Positions 52,834 to 64,000 of a stretch of 64,000 nucleotides of DNA are shown here, piece by piece. Within the stretch, counting starts at the first letter, position 1. Each line of letters opens with the position of its first letter. This DNA comes from Odontocerum albicorne. Lineage: Eukaryota > Arthropoda > Insecta > Trichoptera > Odontoceridae. The stretch is from contig OX463865.1 of NCBI GenBank assembly GCA_949825065.1, positions 20,383,115 to 20,447,114 of the forward strand, read 5' to 3'. The notes below the pieces were generated by a model. It was not told where the DNA came from and did no database searches. It saw nothing but the letters and a program-made list of their open reading frames with translations. Made by a program: the position numbers and the translations under genes.

Positions 52834-53397
52834 TGTATCGGACGTGTGCCGTCACCCGTGTGTGTGTATGTGATATGATGAAAAGGACATTGTGTGTAGA
52901 TCTGTATTATTAAACTTATATGTTGTAAGTCATAATTCATTCTATATGTTTGCTATATTTGGATACGTTTGTATATGTAAATCTGCTATATAACTATGTA
53001 AAATATATGTTTGTTTGACTCCGATCGCATTCGCGACCGCACTGGAAATAAGTGACCTGTGAGGCGGTGCGATCGGAGTAGGTCGGGGCCCAGTCAGCGT
53101 AAGCAGGGCCCAAACCCCGAAAGTTGTATTTCGCGGGCAATGGGCGCTTGTGACGGCCGACTGACCATTAATATAGAGGGGCCCCCGATTGCGAAATATA
53201 TAATTCTCAGTAATACCGATTTTACCGTGTTTTTACTTGAGATCCGCTACCCTGCTTCGACTGTCTGAGAGGAATCTCTCCCTGCTACCTTATTCTTCTT
53301 CTGCTGGATCTTCGCTACGGAATTCGCTACCTCGATTCTCTGAGCGCTACGCGGCAACCAACGTGCCTATCTACAGTCTTTGTACCTGTCCGGTACA
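52834..53397 (+). mobile_element. Solo LTR, family L, copy B
   Basis: 564 bp, TGTATCGGACGTGTGCCGTC...TGTCCGGTACA, perfect 5-bp duplication CTGTG (52829-52833, 53398-53402). Terminal inverted TGTAYCGGAC. Closest to copy A. Confidence 0.93.
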
Positions 53398-53589
53398 CTG
53401 TGGATTAGACAATATATTTGCGGGCAGTCCATTGAAACTAGGAGGCTGTGAGTGCACGTGCGGTACAGAATTAAACTGGACCACTTACGAGTGAGTACAT
53501 CTGGACAAAAGGTAATTGCTCCTGTCTGAGACACGAGGGACTCAAACCTGTACAGAATTAATGTATCAGTTGTGTTATTAATTTATTCT

Positions 53590-54270
53590 TCGTATCAAGT
53601 TGTATAAGATCTTTCGGAGTGTTATACCGCGTGGTTTGGCTTATGATACCAAATGAAAATGAATAAAAACTTCAACCTTTGTGGAAGCCGCGCGCTTGTT
53701 CTCTCCAGTGGTGGAACGGAATGCACTCACATTACGGTTGCGAACCGGAACGAGCCCATGCGCTCACGTTACGATTGAGACTACGCTGTAGGCCAATATG
53801 TATCCGGTGCGACGAAGGACTTAAGGTCCGACATCACGGGAGAAGGGAAATGACTCGCAGCGCAATAAAATGTTAAGATAAAGTGTGAAGTTCAACAGCC
53901 CCACAAGTTGCTGTTCATAGAAAATTTCAAATGCAACAAAAATATCCTTTGACGCAACTAGTTCACAGGAGCTCATCTTTCCGAAGATAAGCCGATATAC
54001 CATAAGGTTAAGTGGAGTTACCTTCGGAAATTACTGACTCGATAATACTACGGATTGATCCAGATGGCTGCAAAAATTGCAACAGGGCGAAGGGACAAGA
54101 TTGATCATCTCTGGCAAGGGGTAAATGCGGCCGTCACATATTATCGCGGGTTGACCCTTAGGCCAGAAATGACATAATATGTTATACCTAGGTTACAAAA
54201 TACTTTATACAACAGAATGATAACATTCGGTTATAATATTGGTTAGCTTCGACTCCCTGCTGGTATTGCT
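53590..54270. other. Dispersed repeat scraps, unassigned
   Basis: 53620-53650 recurs at 48045; 53805-53860 recurs inverted at 15745. Internal imperfect repeats of CTCACNTTACG at 53728 and 53763. No gene. Confidence 0.4.
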
Positions 54271-55675
54271 GCAAGACACGGGTTAACGTTTCCTGTCCCA
54301 TATCTGCAAAAGCAAGCACCGACATTGTTCTATGATCGTACAATGCGATAATGGAATGGGGGGGACTTGACCAGAGTTCACTTTCAATATTCGCGGATTG
54401 GTTTGCGGCATATTCCGTTCAAGTCTTCGGCTCGAATTACTATTGATAATGGTCTCCGGAGTATCGATTCGACTTAAAGACATCCTACTTCTTCGTCGGA
54501 AGAGTTAAACAGACGTGTGATATATTTTTGAAGATTTTCCTGGAGTGGTATGGAGAATAATACAATACAAGAGAGGAAGATAAGTTTACATATATTCAAA
54601 TTCATAATCCGACCTAAATACTTAATTCTAACCTTTAAATTTCGTGATTTGCATTCTGAGTCGGATCTCATAAGCTCCAAACTTTGAAGTGAGTCACTTA
54701 AACCACGTAACTTCTGACATATATTAAACGAAAATACAAGAAATTCGTACGAAATTCAATACTAATTTCTTTAGTAAAAATCTTTAGATTTAGTGTTGAG
54801 GTCGGTCGGGCCTTCGTTAACTTGTATTACACTTTATTTGACGACATCAGTGACCTAGATGCACTGACGGTGGTCTTGCACTCGAGGGTTTTGGATTCGA
54901 TTCCCAAAGGTACTAAAAAAAAGTTCCAGCCTTATTGAAAAGTTATATTGAGTCGCACTCCAATCTTCTGGGAACTAGTGACATTTAAAGACTTTTTCAC
55001 GTGGACGAACTGTATGAGACTTCTTATAGAGTATTGGGGTTTGTGAAACGAGTTTCTAAGTCATTTATGCTGGTAGAGGTTCTCAGATCCCTCTACAGTA
55101 CGCTGGTATGTATAGATCGTTCAGTCAGAAGAGTCATTTTGCAATAGTGTGAGTAACACTATCTGTATTACACAACTTATGTAGTGGTGTTGGTTATAGA
55201 ATGCCACACGATTGGTTCGCGCAGAGCGCACGTTTGTATTGTTGTTCTTACATTCATTTTATTTTTATGTTCTATAATCTAATTAAAGCTGACGAACATT
55301 TTTACTTTATAATACTTGTACTTATATTTATTTTTAATCTTGAATTTTTTTATTATTGTTATTTAATGTTTCCTAGAATCTGCCATGCCTAAACAATTAA
55401 TATGTTAAATAAACTTACTTTCATTTTATTTTTATGTGCATTACAATTTAAGCTGACAGCATTTTTAATTTAGAAAACGTGTGTGTTCATTTCAATGTTT
55501 GAATATAAAATATAAATTTTTATTTTTTTTTGCTTTTTCACTTCATTAAAAAAATAAAGTGACAAGTTTTTGTAAACGCGTTGTTACACTATTACAAAAT
55601 GACTTCTGGATGAACGATCTATAACAAGTTAGAATGTGCAACCCGCAGAGGATGCGTCACTCTCAAATGGTGGAG
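54271..55675. other. Unassigned sequence with one tRNA-like block
   Basis: 54850-54915 has tRNA-like boxes (TGACCTAGATGCACTG and GGATTCGATTCCC) without a credible stem set: a SINE head candidate. The rest is AT-rich, no recognised coding. Confidence 0.4.
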
Positions 55676-55679
55676 AAAG

Positions 55680-56250
55680 TCCAAAAGAAATTTTTGAAAT
55701 ATTTTTTTCCCACTTTGCACAGATTTCTCCTGTTACACAAAGACGGTCTGCTTCTAGCGTTAACTTATTCGTTAGGAATAATATCAGCCAGGATTCTTCT
55801 CATACTGCTAGACGGTACCGAGAATATATCAACAGTGTCACTCAGTTGGTTCAATATCTCTATACCACGCGTGACTGAGTGTTTAGCCATGATATTCGTC
55901 CTGTAAGTTGGTATATAGAACAGAGGGTGATTCCTTGCACGGCTATATTTATTAGGGAGATATTCGTATAAACGTAGCGCTTCTAGAATCACGGGACAGT
56001 TCAAGCGACCTTGAAAAACCTTTAGAAGGAATATCGCAATGGATTCTTGCCTTCTTGTTTCAAGGCTTCTATAGTTACACACCGTGAGAAGTTTGACATG
56101 GTGAACATATTATGGGTAATCGCCGTTTGTTCTGTACCATAGATATTTGAGGATTTATTTTTTGTATTTGTTCTACATTGTTTATTTTATATTTGAGCTA
56201 ATGAGGAGCCCAAACCGTAGATATCTCTATTTACTCTAGTGACGATTTTA
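55680..56250 (-). pseudogene. Jockey/CR1-like LINE 3' end, copy 2
   Basis: The minus frame 55765-56082 reads CNYRSLETRRQESIAIFLLK, then LNCPVILEALRL, NHPLFYIPTYRTNIMAKHSV and RRILADIIPNE; ORF C-terminus after the reverse transcriptase. 105 codons open. Confidence 0.85.
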
Positions 56251-57069
56251 CCCGTAGCTCTATCCTTCAAGGTTCCTTCTAGGTATGTTGGGATATTACA
56301 TTCTAAGCGTGAGGAAGGAAGTGAGGGTCTGTTGTTACATCTATAAGTTGCTGACGGAAGCAACGCTTACATAAGCAGGTTAAACCAAATTATAAATAAA
56401 GCTTCAAGAGAATGATATACAGTAATAAGAAATAAACATTAAGAAATAAGAAATAATCTTAAGTCGAAACAACTAACTCCGATTACTTAGAATACTCTTA
56501 ATATATGTGTAGTATTTTCTTTTTTAAAAAAAACTAAAATGTTGAAGATATCAATATCCCAGGCTCTATTCAAAAAGGAGAGCCCGTGATACAGAGGGAG
56601 AGCACTTGGCAGGTTAGTTCTACTTATTACCAGTCTATAGTAAATAGATTAATATTTCTGTACCTCGAATAGTTAGTTGTCAGGAACATAAAACCATATT
56701 TTCAAACATAGTTGGATTAGACACTATGTCCTCAGTGAGATACAGGCAAAAGCCTAGTTTACTGGGGACACGACAATTGAAATGCAACAAACTCAGTTCC
56801 ATTAAAATCATGTTTCCAAAGTAAATTAGCTGTTGTTATTGCGTAAATTGTGTAAATAAAATAAATAAATGAATATTGCTCTCTTCAGCAACTTAAATAC
56901 ATCGGAAGATACTCTCATATCCCTCCTCAAGCTAAGAAGGTAGTATCCCAACATACATAGAAGATACCTTGTTGGATAGACCCACGGATAGAAACCGCAA
57001 ACCCGTCGAGTATCTCAAAAGTTCCTTTTGGATTTTCTACACCATTTGAGAGTGAGGAATCCTCCCTCG
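56251..57069. repeat. Interspersed repeat X, copy 3, plus unassigned flanks
   Basis: 56735-56880: GGCAAAAGCCTAGTTTACTG through AATAAAATAAATAAATG. Around 56540-56640 is a scrap shared with 20280-20400 and 34075-34150. Confidence 0.6.
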
Positions 57070-57614
57070 GTGGACGCCACATTCCAACTTGCTACATAGC
57101 AGCGTACTCAATACCAGCACCAGCTCAAATACAAAAACAAATACAAAAAAAAATCCTCAGATATCTATGGTACAGAACAAAGGGCGATTACCCAAAATAT
57201 GCTCACCATGCCGAACTTCTCACGGTGTGTAACTATAGAAGCCTCGAAACAAGAAGGCAAGAATCCATTGCGATATTCCTAATAAAGGTTTTCCAAGGTT
57301 CCTTTAACTGTCCCGCGATTCTAGAAGCACTAAGTTTATATGTACCCAATAAATATATCCGTGCAAGGAATCACCCTCTGTTCTACATACCAACTTACAG
57401 GACGAATATCATGGCTAAACACTCAGTCACCCGTGGTATAGAGATATTGAACCAACTGAATGACACTGTGGATATATTCTCGGTACCGTCTGGCAGTAGG
57501 AGAAGAATCCTGGCTGATATTATTCCTAACGAATAAGCTAACGCTAGAAGCAAACCCTCTTTGTGTAACAGGAGAAATCCGTGCAAAGTGGATAAAAAAA
57601 AAAAAAAAAAAAAA
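57070..57614 (+). pseudogene. Jockey/CR1-like LINE 3' end with poly(A) tail, copy 3
   Basis: IQKKILRYLWYRTKGDYPKY then CNYRSLETRRQESIAIFLIK, NHPLFYIPTYRTNIMAKHSV, RRILADIIPNE and stop at 57534-57536. A 21-base A tail ends at 57614 after GTGCAAAGTGGATA. 5'-truncated; about 155 codons remain open, the best-preserved copy. Confidence 0.88.
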
Positions 57615-58121
57615 TACCCCATAAGCAGACTTAGATATTTAGCGCCCGCTTCGCATATGATTCAATCACGAATGCAGAGGAGCCGCTCTCTCCCGGTGGC
57701 ACTAGGTCAATTGGTCCAGTTGACCTGAAGGTCCTGCCCTCGACTTAACATCGTGAACCCAGCTTCCTCTTGCAGAAATACTCAGAAATAAAGCGTTCTT
57801 TGAAGCAACTTAGAGATCAAATATTAAGGGCACGCGAATAGATTATTATATAACTGAATGAAGAAAAATTGGAAAGGTAGAAAATAAGTAACAATAGAAT
57901 AAGTCCCTGTCGGTAGGTAGGCAGGAAGACAGATCGCCAGACTAACCTATCACGATGCTCATATTTCGCCTACTTTACATCCATACACCGTCAATGATTT
58001 ATCGACTTTATTATGATTGTATTTAACTGTACTTTTTTTCCACGTGAATATCAAGAGTGACACACTGGTACAGTGCAGTTTACCCGTCTTGAAGCGGTCC
58101 CATTTCGTATTAATGCTTATA
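57615..58121. other. Unassigned spacer with an RTE 3'-UTR scrap
   Basis: 57895-57985 resembles the RTE 3' segment (GACAGATCGCCAGACTAACC, CTACTTTACATCCATACA). Confidence 0.45.
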
Positions 58122-58670
58122 AAGGGTCTACCAAATTGAGCATTTTTTTTAATTCTTGGATAAAACACAGATGGCGTCGCGAACTTACCTGGGTCTTGTG
58201 ACATTTGAGAAGTGTAATGTATGACATTTATAAAACTGGAGTCGTATACAGTACACCAACGCGTTCAAATTGTTGAATTATTTTATGTATTGTAGTCTCC
58301 GGAAACGGTGATTTTAATTGGCCACCAAGATCATGTGATCTGACACCGTTGGACTATATTCTCTGGGGTTTCGTGAAAAGCCAGGTCTATACGAATGACC
58401 CCTGATCAATTCCTGAGCTGAAGGACGAAATTATTGAGTTAGAACCGCAATTATGGCAAAATGTCATCGAAATTTTTGACAAAAGAGTGGACATCTGCGC
58501 AGCTGCAAGAGGTGGACATTTGGCGGATATTGTTTTTTTTTTGTGTTTAAGTGTCATACATTATACTTCAATGAACAATAAAAAGTTTTTTGAAATCAAA
58601 GTAAATTGTGTGTTTTATTTAAGAATTAAAACAATTTGAATAAAAAAACCTCTCAATTTGAAAGACCCTT
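58122..58670 (+). mobile_element. Tc1/mariner-like element, internally deleted, copy 3
   Basis: 549 bp, ends AAGGGTCTACCAAATTGAG / AAGGGTCTTTCAAATTGAG, TA on both sides (58120-58121, 58671-58672). Transposase remnant WPPRSCDLTPLDYILWGFVK, then ICAAARGGHLADI. Confidence 0.88.
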
Positions 58671-58784
58671 TATAATACATAATATATTGTTAAATTTTTG
58701 TAAGAATTTCAACGTATGACTTGCATACTTATTATGTGATGTTTAAATTATTTTATTTTGCTTGCATCTTTTTTATGAAGAAAT

Positions 58785-59060
58785 AACCTTTAAGATGGTT
58801 TGGACATGTAGGAAGAATGAATAACTAAGCGAGTGTACAAGTCAGAAAAGCAAGATGTTAGTGGAACATGTAGACCGAGGAAAACGTGGCTGGACACAAA
58901 TGGACAAGACTTTCAATGGCAAAGTGAGAAATATGAATAATAAAGATTGTGCATGACAAGATGTATGAATGTGAAGAAGGCGAAAGGCGTGTGCTTGGAT
59001 AGAAAAGTTTGCAGATCTGTTTTATTCTGTATATTTAGCAAGGGATACGACGTGATATGT
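58785..59060 (+). pseudogene. RTE-like LINE end that seeds the 77-bp satellite
   Basis: RWFGHVGRMN, KQDVSGTCRPRKTWLDTNGQ, CMTRCMNVKKAKGVCLDRKV, CRSVLFCIFSKGYD: the RTE ORF tail. Its 3' part passes directly into the satellite unit. Confidence 0.8.
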
Positions 59061-61145
59061 AATGTTAGTGCGTATCTTTGAATTCGGTTTATTTCTGCAT
59101 ATTTCGCAAGGGATACGACCTGATGATATGTAATGTTAGTGCGTATCTTCGTATTCGGTTTATTTCTGCATATTTCGCAAGGGATACGAAGTGATGATAT
59201 GTAATGTTAGTGCGTATCTTTGTATTCGGTTTATTTCTGCATATTTCGCAAGGGATACGACGTGATGATATGTATGTTAGTGTGTATCTTTGTATTCCGT
59301 TTATTTCTGCATATTTCGCAAGGGATACGACGTGATGATATGTAATGTTAATGCGTATCTTTGTATTCGGTTTATTTCTGCATATTTCGCAAGGGATACG
59401 ACGTGATGATATGTAATGTTAGTGCGTATCTTTGTATTCGGTTTATTTCTACATATTTCGCAAGGGATACGACGTGATGATATGTAATGTTAGTGCGTAT
59501 CTTTGTATTCGGTTTATTTCTGCATATTTCGCAAGGGATACGACGTGATGATACGAGTATGTAATGTTAGTGCGTATCTTTGTATTCCGTTTATTTCTAC
59601 ATATTTCGCAAGGGATACGACGTGATGATACGAGTATGTAATGTTAGTGCGTATCTGTGTATTCCGTATCTTTGTATTCCGTTTATTTCTACATATTTCG
59701 CAAGGGATACGACGTGATGATACGAGTATGTAATGTTAGTGTGTATCTTTGTATTCTGTTTATTTCTACATATTTCGCAAGGGATACGACGTGATGATAC
59801 GAGTATGTAATGTTAGTGCGTATCTTTGTATTCTGTTTATTTCTACATATTTCGCAAGGGATACGACGTGATGATACGAGTATGTAATGTTAGTGCGTAT
59901 CTTTGTATTCTGTTTATTTCTACATATTTCGCAAGGGATACGACGTGATGATACGAGTATGTAATGTTAGTGCGTATCTTTGTATTCTGTTTATTTCTGC
60001 ATATTTCGCAAGGGATACGACGTGATGATACGAGTATGTAATGTTAGTGCGTATCTTTGTATTCTGTTTATTTCTACATATTTCGCAAGGGATACGACGT
60101 GATGATACGAGTATGTAATGTTAGTGCGTATCTTTGTATTCCGTTTATTTCTACATATTTCGCAAGGGATACGACGTGATGATACGAGTATGTAATGTTA
60201 GTGCGTATCTTTGTATTCTGTTTATTTCTACATATTTCGCAAGGGATACGACGTGATGATACGAGTATGTAATGTTAGTGCGTATCTTTGTATTCTGTTT
60301 ATTTCTACATATTTCGCAAGGGATACGACGTGATGATACGAGTATGTAATGTTAGTGCGTATCTTTGTATTCTGTTTATTTCTACATATTTCGCAAGGGA
60401 TACGACGTGATGATACGAGTATGTAATGTTAGTGCGTATCTTTGTATTCTGTTTATTTCTGCATATTTCGCAAGGGATACGACGTGATGATACGAGTATG
60501 TAATGTTAGTGCGTATCTTTGTATTCTGTTTATTTCTACATATTTCGCAAGGGATACGACGTGATGATACGTGTATGTAATGTTAGTGCGTATCTTTGTA
60601 TTCCGTTTATTTCTACATATTTCGCAAGGGATACGACGTGATGATACGAGTATGTAATGTTAGTGCGTATCTTTGTATTCTGTTTATTTCTACATATTTC
60701 GCAAGGGATACGACGTGATGATACGAGTATGTAATGTTAGTGCGTATCTTTGTATTCTGTTTATTTCTACATATTTCGCAAGGGATACGACGTGATGATA
60801 CGAGTATGTAATGCTAGTGCGTATCTTTGTATTCCGTTTATTTCTACATATTTCGCAAGGGATACGACGTGATGATACGAGTATGTAATGTTAGTGTGTA
60901 TCTTTGTATTCTGTTTATTTCTACATATTTCGCAAGGGATACGACGTGATGATACGAGTATGTAATGTTAGTGCGTATCTTTGTATTCTGTTTATTTCTA
61001 CATATTTCGCAAGGGATACGACGTGATGATACGAGTATGTAATGTTAGTGCGTATCTTTGTATTCCGTTTATTTCTACATATTTCGCAAGGGATACGACG
61101 TGATGATACGAGTATGTAATGTTAGTGCGTATCTTTGTATTCGGT
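59015..61145. repeat. 71- to 77-bp satellite array, about 28 copies
   Basis: Unit core TTATTTCTACATATTTCGCA, AGGGATACGACGTGATGATA, TGTAATGTTAGTGCGTATC. Proximal units (to about 59540) lack CGAGTA and carry CTGCATA; distal units gain CGAGTA after GATGATA and mostly have CTACATA. Distal units are nearly identical, suggesting recent amplification from the distal form. Confidence 0.95.
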
Positions 61146-62690
61146 TTTAATGCAAGTGTTTATTTAATATTTGTCTTTTGTAATGAAGAAAACAAACATT
61201 CATTCATTTCTTATCCGTAAGGGTTGGTAAATAAATATTTTGAGACTACAAAAAAGTGCAATGGCACATGTGAAAAAGTAATATTAAAAAAAGAACATGT
61301 CCACCAAATCAGAATGTTGGGAAACCACAAAAAAACTGTTTGCATTAAAAATATATGACATAACAATTCATTGGAAAAATATCTGAAATCCTTCTTAAGG
61401 TGACTTGATTTGTTGTTTAAAATCGAATCATAATAATTAAAATAGTTATTCTAGTTTAAAATATGGACATGATGCTTTTTGTAACAACAATTCTAATTTC
61501 ATCTTTTTTTATTCAACAGGTCTGGGACATGATGTTATTTGTTCGATTTCAAAAATATTTTACAAAAAATAATTGGGTCGAGTAATTTATTTTAATTTTA
61601 ATCAAATAAAATAAGTGTTACAAAATAAGAAGAAATATTACTATAAAACTATAAATATATGTAGCTAGATAAAGCTGTATAATGATAGACATTACATTGC
61701 ACGTACGATTTAAAACTGACAGTTGCTGGTGAACTGGTATGAAGTTAGACACAATCGGAAAGCTATGACTAGTCAATTCGGACATGATCTTTTTTGATTG
61801 GTTTAAAGCCTGGACAAGATTCTTTGTGAAAAAAATACTGGATTTTTATTATGATTTTAAAATGATTTATGTGTTTTTTTTCTTCATTAAAATTAAAATG
61901 TTAAACGGCTCTGTACGATCGATAAGAAAAAAATCTGCTTTATCAACTCATTTTTTGTATCCGATGGATATGATCTTTTTTTAATGTTAACTCCTTATGT
62001 ATTCATACCAGAAGCACAGAAAGGATAAGCAGATTTCATCGCTTCCTCTTGTTAGATGTGAGCGCTCTCTTATTGTAAGTCAGGGAGCATTGTGCCGTGC
62101 CGGAACATGGCTGATTGGAAAATCCGATTAGGAGAGTATCAGGACCGATCGGTCACGGTTAGTTACTAATACTAGTACTTCAGGTGGTACTGCTCGGACT
62201 CTTCCAATTGTTAGAGAGCACGATTCTCATTGTATTGTCCTTCAATCACTGAAGACATCTTACAGACTACATGTCACACACGACTACAGGATATCACATA
62301 TGCGCGTACCGGCACGCCGTGCGCCGTGTCCCTTTTGGGATAAGCAGAGGGCAGATATTCATACTATCAAATACACGTATTTCTCCTCGTAAATACCCTG
62401 GACAATACGTGGTATAAATGTCGCATCCTTGTTTCTGGAATCGCCTCTTTTTTAATAGTGGGGGGGTGTATCTCAACTGAGAGGGTGTTATGAGATGAGC
62501 CTCGATTTTTTTATAGTTTCCCTCTTAAATTGACTTGCTTTTCCATTACCTTAATATACACATCTGTAATTGTATGTTAATTACTGGATATACACATATA
62601 TTTGCTTGCACGTTAATAATGAACAATGATGGATTGGACAAAGGTGAGGAATTCTGCTGTCTGGAAAGTATTTCGTCAGATGATGAAGAG
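61146..62690. other. AT-rich sequence, no gene assigned
   Basis: 61440-61985 contains four spaced variants of GGACATGATNTTTTT. A 71-codon plus frame, 62535-62750, includes EEFCCLESISSDDEEL and overlaps the next element boundary; not assigned. Confidence 0.35.
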
Positions 62691-63259
62691 TTAACCCTTA
62701 GAGGCACAGATAAACTTCACTTATTTTTACTCAGGCTGCACAAAAAATAAAAAATCAAGTTTCTCATTATTTTTTTTAATGTGTTTGAAAAATGATACAT
62801 ACAAATGCTAAATTAACATATTTCCACTTCCTCGGTAGGTCAAGGAACTTCTGGTGAGATGGTACAACTTATGTACCACTAGTCCATATTTCCACCTTAA
62901 TTTTTAACCTAAATATAAATTTACCACAATTACTGAAGTCAATTCTATCACAACACAACAATTTTTTTATTAAAATTTAATACAAATATATAACGTTTTC
63001 TTTTATACGGGCAAGTCGGCACACCAAGAACAACTAACTGTCAATAATATTAGAAGCTAAATGAATTTGAACAGGACCAGAACTGCAGCTGTGCGGATAT
63101 GAGTAATAAGTATTATATTATACGAAGTGGTACATAATCCGAGCGTTCGTGCAGCAATAGAGAGAGGTTTAATAAGTGGTACATTGCGTGTACCATTGTG
63201 CAGTACTGCGTCAAAAAAAAGTGGTACATAACATGGACCACTAAGCCTGTAAGAGTTAA
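62691..63259. mobile_element. Candidate TTAA element, third family
   Basis: 569 bp between TTAACCCTTAGAGGCACAG and, inverted, TTAACTCTTACAGGCTTAG, with TTAA at both ends. Interior carries several GTGGTACATAA-type repeats and no transposase. Single copy in the window. Confidence 0.6.
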
Positions 63260-63261
63260 AG

Positions 63262-63500
63262 AGTGTTATCAAACGGTGTGTAGCGATAGGAAACAAAGTC
63301 AATGGGGCACTAAAACATACATACTCGAACCGGACAGTATCAAAATCTGCTAAGATGATGGTGTTCAATAGTATTTTGGTAGCAAATTTTGGTACCAACG
63401 ATGTGGAAAAATACTGAGAGGAGCCGAATAAATGCTGTAGAAATGCGTGCATTGAGAAGATTTGCCGTGATGGTGGCAAACCTCCGATATGATACAACAC
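63262..63500 (+). pseudogene. RTE-like reverse transcriptase fragment
   Basis: GNKVNGALKHTYSNRTVSKS, AKMMVFNSILVANFG; equivalent to the RTE segment GNKxNxALxxxxxxxxLSxKAxxxxxNxxLVPTL before the GxExW motif. Frameshifts throughout. Confidence 0.7.
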
Positions 63501-63559
63501 CTCAAGAAGAAGAATAAGTATAGATAGAATAGATAATGCATCTCTACGTCTCTGGCTTG

Positions 63560-63890
63560 CTCTCAGAGTTCATGTCTCTGCTCCGTACATAAATATTGCG
63601 AAGACAAGAGACTTAACAAGACGCATTTTCGTCGTGATTTTAATGGGTCTGCTCTTCCATATATTTTCCAGCTTCGACATCGCATTTTTCGCCATTCCAG
63701 TTCTTCTTTTCACCTCAGCCTCGCATCCTCCACTGTTGGTAATACTGGAGCCTGAGTAAATAAAGTCAGTCACCACTTCTAGACTATGGTTCACATTATT
63801 GGTGGCAGCTTGTTACTGCAGTCTACCATAAACTTGGTTTTTGACCTTTTGATTTCAGGTCCAGGAACTTGTTCACGTAGATTTATACAA
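63560..63890 (-). pseudogene. RTE-like reverse transcriptase fragment
   Basis: Minus frame 63570-63794: NHSLEVVTDFIYSGSSITNS, GGCEAEVKRRTGMAKNAMSK and LVKSLVFAIFMYGAETW-type end; RT thumb region, with IKRSKTKFMVDCSNKLPP upstream. Partner of 38960-39383. Confidence 0.85.
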
Positions 63891-63929
63891 TTACTTATCA
63901 TGTAACATAAATAAATAAATATAAATACA

Positions 63930-64000
63930 TGAAATATTTATGTTGGACAAGAAGTGCAGACGCCACACGAGAGCGGAAGTGGCTGTAATATCAGCAATTA
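63930..64000 (+). other. Second copy of the unidentified ORF, cut by window end
   Basis: LDKKCRRHTRAEVAVISAI matches the start of the ORF at 38585-38887; head-to-head with the RTE fragment at 63560 with the same spacing. Confidence 0.6.

Overview
This looks like nuclear DNA of an animal with an insect-type repeat landscape: AT-rich, with mariner/Tc1, pogo/Tigger, hAT and TTAA-targeting (piggyBac-type) elements, RTE-like and Jockey/CR1-like LINE ends, tRNA-derived SINEs, solo LTRs and many minisatellites. I see no operon structure, no rRNA, no credible functional tRNA gene and no CRISPR array. The species and insect order cannot be fixed from the sequence alone; arthropod is the safest statement.

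Only one convincing host coding segment is present: a large internal exon on the minus strand at 3170-4954, bounded by GT-AG splice sites, encoding a disordered Ser/Thr-rich protein with YDVP/YDTP motifs (adaptor or signalling scaffold style). Almost everything else is transposable elements, their fossils, and tandem arrays.

Layout. 1-3065: Tc1-like fragment, LINE reverse transcriptase fossil interrupted by a pogo/Tigger copy. 3170-4954: host exon. 5-9.6 kb: TTAA MITE, a solo LTR sitting in a 30-bp tandem array, a LINE end, a 1.15-kb 25-bp satellite and a 24-bp array. 9.7-16.5 kb: MITEs, SINE heads and three back-to-back hAT-type elements sharing one target site. 16.5-22 kb: AT microsatellite, 39-bp satellite, solo LTR, TTAA MITEs, RTE ends. 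22.4-26 kb: a young RTE insertion and a mariner with a full-length ORF nested in an older Tc1-like element. 26-36 kb: mariner and RTE fossils, TA-flanked MITEs, a solo LTR. 36-37.5 kb: a second mariner in a 39-bp array. 38-44.5 kb: RTE and LINE fragments, a 46-bp satellite, SINEs, MITEs. 44.9-48 kb: an internally deleted hAT and a TA-flanked element holding an RTE copy and a folded mariner. 48-58.7 kb: LINE ends, a 52-bp array, two solo LTRs, Tc1-like copy. 58.8-61.2 kb: a 77-bp satellite that starts inside an RTE 3' end. 61.2-64 kb: AT-rich DNA, one TTAA element, RTE fragments.

The main result is how many insertion histories can be read directly: target-site duplications, matching empty sites elsewhere in the same window, nested insertions, and tandem arrays whose first unit lies in a known transposon. 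Both recognisable mariner transposases with near-complete reading frames carry a substitution at a catalytic aspartate position.
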